Below are positions 1-4,736 of a stretch of DNA of 6,435 bases, piece by piece; positions within the stretch are counted from its first letter, which is position 1, and each line of letters starts with the position of its first letter. Source of the DNA: Calditrichaceae bacterium (GTDB lineage Bacteria > Calditrichota > Calditrichia > Calditrichales > Calditrichaceae). Location: positions 1 through 6,435 of the forward strand of contig JAUVIB010000188.1 in assembly GCA_030592985.1 (NCBI GenBank). Direction: 5' to 3'. The position numbers and the translations under genes were made by a program. The notes under the pieces are model-generated. The model had not been told where the DNA came from and did not search any database. It worked only from the letters and a program-made list of their open reading frames with translations.

Positions 1-14
1 CCCTTTCCTAATCT
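1..14 (-). repeat. Copy of the leader repeat, at the window edge
   Basis: On the plus strand CCCTTTCCTAATCT matches CCCTTTTCTAATCT at 2194-2207 in 13 of 14 positions, in the same orientation. The other copy covers the Shine-Dalgarno of the 723-residue gene. This copy starts right after that gene's stop codon and is cut by the window edge, so it may be the leader of a further minus-strand gene outside the window. Confidence 0.5.
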
Positions 15-2186
15 CTATATGAAATCCCCTGATACCGAATTATACTTATATGAGCCATTATTCATTTTTGTTATTCTAACATCATTCTTAACTTCATAAC
101 GAATTTTAGCAGGTTTAAAACCTTTATTTGTAAGGCTTTTTATTAAAATATTTAGATCCTTTAATAAATATGATTTTTTTGTGCTTGCAAGAATTGTAAT
201 GATAACTCTCATAATACTCCACTTCTTATAAATTATGTAAGTTGCATTTACCGGATCTTGCGATTCAACAACAATAATCTCAGGAATTGTTTTAATAATA
301 TTAATAAAATCAGGTTGTGATAAATCTGTTTCAAGTTCATCGATAATATCAGATATTAATGTAGCATCTTTCTTGCGATATTTAACATAACTTAGAAGGA
401 ATTTTTTATTTTTACTTAAATACTCTTTATTAAAATTGTCATATTCAGTTAGTCCGTAATAACCCGGACGATATAACTTTAAAAATTCTGTTTGTTTCGC
501 AAATGTGTAAAGGCTTTCAAATCTACAAGAGCGGTGTTTTATAATTTCTTGATATAGTTTTTTACAATGTATTGGGTTTTTATTAATATTAAAAATATTT
601 CTAACCGTTTTTTCTAAAGTAAGCCTTACACTTTGTCCCGCCGATGCTAAACTGTAAGTATAAAATCCTAAGTTTTGAGTATTGTTATCTCTCTTTAATA
701 TTTCAGCCAATTCATATTTGCTATTTAACTTTGGAAATTTTTTAATCGCTTTTAAATATAGATCACGGGCATGCATTTGATGCCCCATATTTTTCAATTC
801 ATTTTGACAAAATTCCTGCACCTCAAACCATAGTTCTCTGGGATACGATAAATGCTTCTCCAAACCCCATAAATGCCGGTCAATTCTAAAAAGATCTTTA
901 TACTTTAACATATATGTTAACATAGATTTTCGTTTAATAGGTCGAGAAAATACCATTTTAAAACTTTCTTTATTGTGTAAGGGCAAATTTGAAAGGTGTT
1001 TGTAAATATCATTGGTGCTTACTGGTTTAACACTGTTTTTTAAAATAACCTTAACACATTTATGAAAATTATAATGACGTTTGTCTAAATACGTTGTATT
1101 ATTTCTATCATTTAAAAGAAGTCTTTTTGAACTAAACACCGATAAAAAGTGTAATAGTTGATCTTTAACGGTCATATTTTGGATATAATTGAAAAAATCA
1201 AGTTTGTACGGGACTTTTGCTTTTTTGAAAAGTGTCGAATTTATCTTCAAAACAGCTGAATTTTGCTCGGATGGAAGAAAATTTGCAAACGGTATATTTT
1301 TAAAAACATCTGATAAAAAACCCAGATATAAGTTGCTTTGAAATTTGCATTTATATTCTAAACTGGATATATCTGAAAATTCTATGGGCTTTAGGGTGTT
1401 TTTTATCAAGTTAAGAAAATATTGATGATAATATTGATGATCAATAATAAAAAATGTACAATATGGCGCTATTATTTTATCTCTTAATATTTGTCTGACA
1501 CGTTCCCTCGACAGATTAAATAATATTCCAATTTCTTTATGAATTATTTTCCCATTTTTATTATTATATCGAAATTGAAAGATTTGTTTCTCAGAATCTG
1601 AGATATAGTCTCCCGACAAGTAGCAATCAATGTCATGAATTAAATTAACATTTTTGGATTTGACGGTATTGATTTTGCTTGTAATAACACGATTCTTTTT
1701 ACTATAATACAGTGTCCGAAGTTCAAGAATTGCAAGTTTATCATTGTAGGTATATTCCTCTATTGGAACCATATCTAACCGTTTAAGTTCGTCTGTTTTT
1801 TTTATATCGTATTTTAAAAGAAATTCATGACAAAGGGGGCTGCATTTTATTGTGTCGATATTTTTAGATAACAATATGGGCATATCTCTGAATTTTCCGA
1901 CAAATAAACCGTCATACCATTTTCTTAAATAGAACAAAGCCTTTTTACCAACTCCCTTATATAACTCAAGCTCATAAAGTGATTTATTACTGATATTTCC
2001 AAGGGTTTTAAAATTTGAAACTAATTTTTTATATGAAAATAGTGGGTTTGAATTTTCACTTTGTAAAAATAAAAATATTTTTGAAATTTCAATTTCATTT
2101 AACTCTGGCGGAATCAAAAAGACAATCTTATTGTTGTAAACTAATGTCTCAGACGATCTTCGTACTTTTTTTACTAATTTGGGCAT
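15..2186 (-). CDS. Sigma-70 region 4-like, multi-HTH DNA-binding protein
   Basis: A 723-residue protein with no close family that I can name. Residues about 66-95 (ending ELELYKGVGKKALFYLRKW) and about 104-160 resemble the helix-hairpin-helix repeats of the RNA polymerase alpha C-terminal domain. Residues about 192-240 resemble sigma-70 region 4.2, with the hallmark LSRERVRQI at 225-233 as the recognition helix. The rest looks like several winged-helix or HARE-HTH-like units: about 376-445 (ending FRIDRHLWGLEKH), 452-512, 522-582 (ending LYRPGYYGLTEY) and possibly 590-655 and 656-717. No signal peptide, membrane segment or enzyme motif is visible. It probably acts in the cytoplasm on DNA or RNA polymerase, as a transcription regulator or accessory factor. 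There is no sigma region 2, so it is unlikely to be a full sigma factor. The gene is much richer in AT than its neighbours, which suggests transfer. The ATG at 2186 is chosen because GGGAG lies 5 nt upstream. Existence is near certain; the role is inferred. Confidence 0.85.
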   Translation of the reverse strand: MPKLVKKVRRSSETLVYNNKIVFLIPPELNEIEISKIFLFLQSENSNPLFSYKKLVSNFKTLGNISNKSLYELELYKGVGKKALFYLRKWYDGLFVGKFRDMPILLSKNIDTIKCSPLCHEFLLKYDIKKTDELKRLDMVPIEEYTYNDKLAILELRTLYYSKKNRVITSKINTVKSKNVNLIHDIDCYLSGDYISDSEKQIFQFRYNNKNGKIIHKEIGILFNLSRERVRQILRDKIIAPYCTFFIIDHQYYHQYFLNLIKNTLKPIEFSDISSLEYKCKFQSNLYLGFLSDVFKNIPFANFLPSEQNSAVLKINSTLFKKAKVPYKLDFFNYIQNMTVKDQLLHFLSVFSSKRLLLNDRNNTTYLDKRHYNFHKCVKVILKNSVKPVSTNDIYKHLSNLPLHNKESFKMVFSRPIKRKSMLTYMLKYKDLFRIDRHLWGLEKHLSYPRELWFEVQEFCQNELKNMGHQMHARDLYLKAIKKFPKLNSKYELAEILKRDNNTQNLGFYTYSLASAGQSVRLTLEKTVRNIFNINKNPIHCKKLYQEIIKHRSCRFESLYTFAKQTEFLKLYRPGYYGLTEYDNFNKEYLSKNKKFLLSYVKYRKKDATLISDIIDELETDLSQPDFINIIKTIPEIIVVESQDPVNATYIIYKKWSIMRVIITILASTKKSYLLKDLNILIKSLTNKGFKPAKIRYEVKNDVRITKMNNGSYKYNSVSGDFI

Positions 2187-2191
2187 GTTTT

Positions 2192-2196
2192 CTCCC
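2192..2196 (-). promoter_or_regulatory. Ribosome-binding site of the sigma-like gene
   Basis: On the minus strand GGGAG is followed by the 5-nt spacer AAAAC and then ATG at 2186-2184. This fixes the start of the 723-residue protein. The site lies inside a 14-nt sequence that is repeated after the gene's stop codon. Confidence 0.6.
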
Positions 2197-2207
2197 TTTT
2201 CTAATCT
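2194..2207 (-). repeat. Copy of the leader repeat, upstream of the sigma-like gene
   Basis: Read on the minus strand this is AGATTAGAAAAGGG, and it runs into the GGGAG ribosome-binding site. It matches the copy at 1-14 with one substitution. Together the two copies bracket the 723-residue gene as a direct repeat about 2.19 kb apart. Confidence 0.5.
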
Positions 2208-2208
2208 A

Positions 2209-2494
2209 TTTTCAACGTTTTAAATTACTCGATAGTATCCGTAAATAAAAAGGAATTTTTTATTTTTAAATAAAGTATCATGGCGCTCTCTATTTTTTGA
2301 CTATTGCCAATATAAGTCTTATTACCAAATTTTAAAAACGTTCTGATAATATTAATTATCTGGAGTCCGTCTAATAAGCCTGCTATTGATTAAACTTTTA
2401 ATAATGTACCCCAATCTTTATTCGGAGTAGATTGACGGAAGTGAATGGGCATAAACGCTTCTCTCTCGCCATTTCCAAATTCATTCGGAATACC
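2209..2494. other. Non-coding stretch with weak inverted repeats
   Basis: No convincing gene lies here. Visible structure is weak. An AT-only inverted repeat AAATAAAAA (2243-2251) / TTTTTATTT (2257-2265) sits upstream of the sigma-like gene. TCCGTC (2366-2371) pairs with GACGGA (2434-2439), and nested next to it CAATCT (2412-2417) pairs with AGATTG (2429-2434). The stretch must contain the promoter of the sigma-like gene if that gene is transcribed alone, but I see no clear -35/-10 pair or Bacteroidota-type promoter. Confidence 0.4.
2473..2490. repeat. Decayed REP-like hairpin next to the left REP
   Basis: TTCCAAAT and ATTCGGAA flank a 2-nt centre and pair with one A-C mismatch. On the minus strand the segment around it (TTCC, AAT, ATTTGGAA, then GGCGAGAG) follows the plan of the intact hairpin (TTCCC, AAAT, ATTTGGGAA, then CGAG). 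It is probably a degenerate second copy lying in tandem with the intact REP at 2495-2522. Chance palindromicity in AT-rich DNA is the alternative. Confidence 0.4.
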
Positions 2495-2522
2495 CTCGTT
2501 CCCAAATTGCATTTGGGAACGC
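2495..2522 (+). repeat. Left REP hairpin flanking the RAYT gene
   Basis: The perfect 11-bp arms CGTTCCCAAAT (2497-2507) and ATTTGGGAACG (2511-2521) enclose the 3-nt loop TGC. The outer foot is CT and the inner edge is C. Read outside to inside it matches the reverse complement of the right hairpin (3231-3258) in 27 of 28 positions; the one change is in the loop. This is the form expected of a REP sequence recognised by a RAYT transposase. Confidence 0.85.
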
Positions 2523-2550
2523 GCTTGAGTCAAAAACTGTGTTTTGCATT

Positions 2551-2640
2551 CTATTCAAATAACCATACAACATTCGTATTCTCTGTCTCAAAAATGTTGT
2601 TATTCTCATAATAACTACTAAAATTACCTTTACCTTCCAT
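2551..2640 (-). CDS. Candidate mini-protein (29 aa) coupled to the RAYT gene
   Basis: An ORF too short for routine calling. Its ATG (2640-2638) shares the A of the RAYT stop codon, giving TGATG, the usual stop-start arrangement for translational coupling. GAGGAG (2651-2646) inside the last RAYT codons lies 5 nt before the ATG, a near-ideal ribosome-binding site. The product begins MEGKGNFSSYYENNN, ends VVWLFE, is rich in Asn and Glu (acidic), and stops at TAG. I recognise no family. An 8-bp inverted repeat (ACAACATT 2567-2574 / AATGTTGT 2593-2600) lies inside it and could instead mark a structural role for the RNA. It lies within the REP-bracketed unit. It could be a small partner of the transposase or a chance ORF. 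Confidence 0.4.
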   Translation of the reverse strand: MEGKGNFSSYYENNNIFETENTNVVWLFE

Positions 2641-3176
2641 CACAACTCCTCAAAACGATCGATTTCCAACACTCCATCACCATAAAAATAATTCCCAGCC
2701 GAACTATATCTCCAATCTTGCGGCTCTTTTACCAACCCTCTTTTTACAGGATTATAGTGAATATAATTAATTTTTTGCTCAGCAATATCAATCTCTGTAA
2801 TAATCTGTGGATGCGCTCCTTCTTGCCAGACTTGATGAGCGCTATTTTTCTTATATCGTTTTTTATAAAAACTGAATTGATTTAACAACCACTGTTTATT
2901 ATCCTTTTTTGCCTTTTCAATTATCTCTTTTGCAGTGTGGCGTTTTAGCGATCTGATCTTGTTGGATAAATTCTCACCCGATATAAGTAAATGAAAATGG
3001 TTGTCCATTATAACGTATGCAAATATTTTTAACTCTTTATTTATGCGACAATAATTAAGAGAGTCTGTGATAATTTGAAAATATTTATCGGATGTAAAAA
3101 CCGGTATGAATTCTATTATGGTAGAGGTTATAAAGTAAAGACCTTTTTCAATATCAAATTTGTATCTGCTGCGCAT
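2640..3176 (-). CDS. REP-associated tyrosine transposase (RAYT, Y1 HUH family)
   Basis: The product is 178 residues, within the usual size range for RAYTs. The HUH metal-binding motif is in VIMDNHFHLLI, with His60 and His62. The catalytic tyrosine is most likely Tyr138 in INYIHYNPVKRGLV, the conserved YIxxNPV block of this family. WRYSSAGNY (about 155-163) is the usual C-terminal block. The family cuts and rejoins single-stranded DNA through a 5'-phosphotyrosine link and acts on REP hairpins rather than on its own paired ends. Both blocks are intact, so the enzyme may be active. The ATG at 3176 has AGGGA 6 nt upstream and gives a typical RAYT N-terminus (MRSRYKF). The gene sits between two inverted REP hairpins, and its stop codon overlaps the start of a 29-codon ORF. 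Confidence 0.93.
   Translation of the reverse strand: MRSRYKFDIEKGLYFITSTIIEFIPVFTSDKYFQIITDSLNYCRINKELKIFAYVIMDNHFHLLISGENLSNKIRSLKRHTAKEIIEKAKKDNKQWLLNQFSFYKKRYKKNSAHQVWQEGAHPQIITEIDIAEQKINYIHYNPVKRGLVKEPQDWRYSSAGNYFYGDGVLEIDRFEEL
2646..2651 (-). promoter_or_regulatory. Ribosome-binding site for the coupled mini-ORF
   Basis: GAGGAG on the minus strand is formed by the two Glu codons at the end of the RAYT gene. It lies 5 nt (TTGTG) before the ATG of the 29-codon ORF. It is the main sequence evidence that this ORF is translated. However, two GAG codons are ordinary in coding sequence. Confidence 0.4.
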
Positions 3177-3230
3177 TTGTTATCCCTATTTTGATATTTC
3201 TACATTTTCAAAACTAAGTTTTTCCCATCT

Positions 3231-3258
3231 GCGTTCCCAAATACAATTTGGGAACGAG
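3231..3258 (-). repeat. Right REP hairpin flanking the RAYT gene
   Basis: CGTTCCCAAAT (3232-3242) and ATTTGGGAACG (3246-3256) form a perfect 11-bp stem around the loop ACA. It is followed by AG, giving the outer CTCG foot on the minus strand. It is the inverted counterpart of the hairpin at 2495-2522. It lies about 55 bp upstream of the RAYT start, in the leader region, so it could also affect that gene's expression. It lacks a following T-run on the minus strand, so it is not a standard terminator for the dehydrogenase-like gene. Confidence 0.85.
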
Positions 3259-3301
3259 AAGGATCGGGGGGAACAAGAATGATTGGGGAGAACGAGAAGG
3301 A
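3252..3301. repeat. 19-bp tandem array of the REP outer half-site
   Basis: On the plus strand three units start with GAACGAGAAGGAT (3252), GAACAAGAATGAT (3271) and GAACGAGAAGGA (3290), exactly 19 bp apart; the first two full units also share the tail GGGG. The first unit is the outer arm end of the right REP hairpin. So on the minus strand the array reads as repeated CTTCTCGTTC-type feet leading into the intact hairpin. The third unit is partial and fades at about 3302. Confidence 0.7.
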
Positions 3302-3345
3302 CACACATATGATATATCTTCTTAAACTCCGATATTTTTTATCCT

Positions 3346-4407
3346 TCAAGTACTCGAGATAAAATCGCAGATATAATCACCAATCTCTTCGGTTCCCATA
3401 ATACCGCCTATATCGATCGTGACCCAATGCTGTTCAAAATTATTCTCGATAGCCCGATCCAACACTTCTGCTTCAGTCAATAATGATAATTCTTTCAGGA
3501 TATATCGAAACGCTAAAATAGCGCCTAATGGATTTGCGGTATTGTGTCCTGCTAATTTTGGTGATGCGCTTTGCATTATACGATAGAGAGAAATTACATT
3601 TGGATTCATTTCAACAGACATTGCTAATCCAAACCCACCGGTAATTACTGTTGACAGCGTGGATAATAAATCTCCATACATACTTGTCGTTATAATTACA
3701 TCAAATTTATCCGGATTATTTATTATCTCTTTAATAGCAGTGTTAATAGGCATATAATTAACCGAAATATCCGGATATTCCGGCGTAATATCTTCTATAA
3801 CGGATCGCCAAAGTTGATGACTAACGGGAAATAGCGTACTGCGATCGATGAAACTGATTTGCTTTCTTTCCTTCTTTTTTACGAACTCAAAGGAACCCCG
3901 AATAAACTGCTCAACATTTTTTCGCGTAAAAACAGAGGAATGCAGGACTAATTCAGTATCTTTATCTTTATTAATGTAATTTTCCAGCGGAGCGGCATAA
4001 GCTTCCGTATTTTCTTTGATTATCAGAAAATCCGTCTTTTTCACATCGGTATCTTTCACTGAAGAGAGCCAGTTTCTGTATAGTTTTACGGGCTGAATAT
4101 TCATGAACAAGTTCAATCGGTGTCTAAAACCGAAAATAATTTCTTTAGCATTTTTCATATTGGGAATTCTCGGATCTCCCAGCGGTCCCAGCAGAATAAC
4201 ATCATAATTTTTTGAAAGCTGTTCGACAAATTCAGACGGGAGCGATATTCCGGACTTCAGGTAATAATCAGCTCCATACGGAAATTTAGTTATCTCGATG
4301 CCGGAATTGTATTTAGAATTAAGCAAGTTCGCAATTTTATCAACTTGTGCAATCAGATCGGGTCCGACGCCGTCCCCTTCAATTATCGCTATACGATTCG
4401 GTTTCAT
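3346..4407 (-). CDS. Isocitrate/isopropylmalate dehydrogenase family protein, divergent active site
   Basis: The product is 353 residues, normal for this family of NAD(P)-dependent decarboxylating dehydrogenases. The fold is recognisable along its whole length: IAIIEGDGVGPDLI (7-19), LLGPLGDPRIPN (72-83), IIKENTEAY (129-137), FIDRSTLFPVSHQLW (186-200), FDVIITTSMYGDLLST (235-250) and LAGHNTANPLGAIL (285-298). Several functional positions differ from the family pattern. The catalytic Lys of DK(A/S)N is Arg189 and the Asn is Thr191. Of the three metal-binding Asp, Asp246 remains, while the aligned others are Asn222 and Thr250. The VHGSAP loop reads IMQSASP. RENTEG reads KENTEA and is about one residue short before the Tyr. 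Normal dehydrogenase activity is therefore doubtful; a regulatory or altered role is possible. The ATG at 4407 has AGAGG 7 nt upstream. No leucine or TCA-cycle genes adjoin it in the window, so no substrate can be assigned. Confidence 0.88.
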   Translation of the reverse strand: MKPNRIAIIEGDGVGPDLIAQVDKIANLLNSKYNSGIEITKFPYGADYYLKSGISLPSEFVEQLSKNYDVILLGPLGDPRIPNMKNAKEIIFGFRHRLNLFMNIQPVKLYRNWLSSVKDTDVKKTDFLIIKENTEAYAAPLENYINKDKDTELVLHSSVFTRKNVEQFIRGSFEFVKKKERKQISFIDRSTLFPVSHQLWRSVIEDITPEYPDISVNYMPINTAIKEIINNPDKFDVIITTSMYGDLLSTLSTVITGGFGLAMSVEMNPNVISLYRIMQSASPKLAGHNTANPLGAILAFRYILKELSLLTEAEVLDRAIENNFEQHWVTIDIGGIMGTEEIGDYICDFISST

Positions 4408-4427
4408 TGCTATTCCTCTTTACCTTA

Positions 4428-4476
4428 TTACGTAACTTACGAATTCACCACACAGTATGTTGTGTAGGTAAATTAC
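4428..4476. promoter_or_regulatory. Possible operator: paired GTAAnTTAC palindromes
   Basis: GTAACTTAC (4432-4440) and GTAAATTAC (4468-4476) share the palindromic plan GTAAnTTAC, with centres 36 bp apart. The first overlaps TTACGTAA (4428-4435). Between them ACACA (4450-4454) and TGTGT (4461-4465) form a small hairpin. All of this lies 21-69 bp upstream of the dehydrogenase-like start, where an operator would be expected. No promoter elements could be placed with confidence. The AT-rich half-sites could be chance. Confidence 0.3.
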
Positions 4477-4509
4477 TTTTGGGTTTATATATTGTTTAAA
4501 ATTTTTCAA

Positions 4510-4716
4510 TTTGATATTTGATGCAATCGTAAAAAGTAGCCACAAAGGCACCAAAGCACTAAGAATTTGTTAAAAAACAATGATTTATGAGCAATCGCCC
4601 TAGCTTGATATTTATAAAGAACTTAGCGATCTTTGCGTCTTTGCGAGAGGACTTTTTACGAAACCATCATATTTGATATTTGCCTCATAGAGACCCCTTT
4701 GGGGCAATTTGATATT
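4510..4716. repeat. Scattered TTGATATT words around the palindromic element
   Basis: TTGATATT occurs at 4511-4518, 4605-4612, 4673-4680 and 4709-4716, all in the same orientation. The copies at 4510-4520 and 4672-4682 extend to the 11-mer TTTGATATTTG and lie just outside the two ends of the 133-bp element, like a loose direct repeat. Nearby, CCCC and GGGG (4694-4704) form a short hairpin after the GWxTD gene, without a T-run. No gene lies between 4408 and 4736. Confidence 0.35.
4528..4660. repeat. 133-bp palindromic MITE/REP-like intergenic element
   Basis: The ends are the perfect inverted repeat CGTAAAAAGT (4528-4537) / ACTTTTTACG (4651-4660). Inside, the arms continue to match imperfectly: CACAAAGGCACCAAAG then CACTAAG on the left, against CGCAAAGACGCAAAG then CGCTAAG in the complement of the right arm. 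Most differences are A versus G, and three of the four become G-U pairs if the minus strand is transcribed, which is the direction of the flanking genes. The AAAG-rich pattern resembles dispersed palindromic repeats I know from many AT-rich bacterial genomes. It has no coding capacity. The central part (about 4570-4615) is unpaired and AT-rich. Confidence 0.6.
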
Positions 4717-4736
4717 CCGGCTTATCCAGGTTAGGG

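Larger units (their letters stand above)
2495..3258 (-). mobile_element. REP/RAYT module (REPtron-like, 764 bp)
   Basis: The unit consists of one Y1 transposase gene between two near-identical hairpins in inverted orientation, with the CTCG feet outermost. In known RAYT systems the single-strand-specific Y1 enzyme binds and cleaves REP hairpins at a short conserved foot. Here the hairpins, the enzyme and a coupled mini-ORF are all within 764 bp. The outer flanks carry extra REP-related DNA: a decayed hairpin on the left and a half-site array on the right. No target-site duplication is expected for this class and none is seen. The boundaries are set by the hairpin feet and are inferred. Confidence 0.7.

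Noticed and set aside
2015..2248. Plus-strand ORF of 77 codons
   Set aside because: It lies opposite the start of the 723-residue gene and its leader; low-complexity Phe/Leu-rich product typical of the antisense of AT-rich coding DNA, and no ribosome-binding site noted.
2243..2265. AT-only 9-bp inverted repeat upstream of the sigma-like gene
   Set aside because: A/T-only arms of this length are expected by chance in such AT-rich DNA; no terminator or operator call is justified.
2390..2512. Minus-strand ORF of 40 codons starting inside the left REP (product begins MQFGNEGIPNEFGNG, ends DWGTLLKV)
   Set aside because: The first half is simply the translated REP and its decayed copy, which explains the QFGNE/EFGNG repeat. 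The start has no clear ribosome-binding site. An internal ATG at 2452 gives only 20 codons. It might be a fragment of an old gene, but nothing supports expression.
3232..3256. Right REP hairpin as an intrinsic terminator of the dehydrogenase-like gene
   Set aside because: The stem is strong but no T-run follows it on the minus strand; its near-identical inverted partner and the RAYT gene explain it better as a REP.
4691..4706. CCCC-TTT-GGGG hairpin as a terminator of the GWxTD gene
   Set aside because: The stem is only 4 bp, and on the minus strand it is followed by TCTCTATG rather than a T-run.
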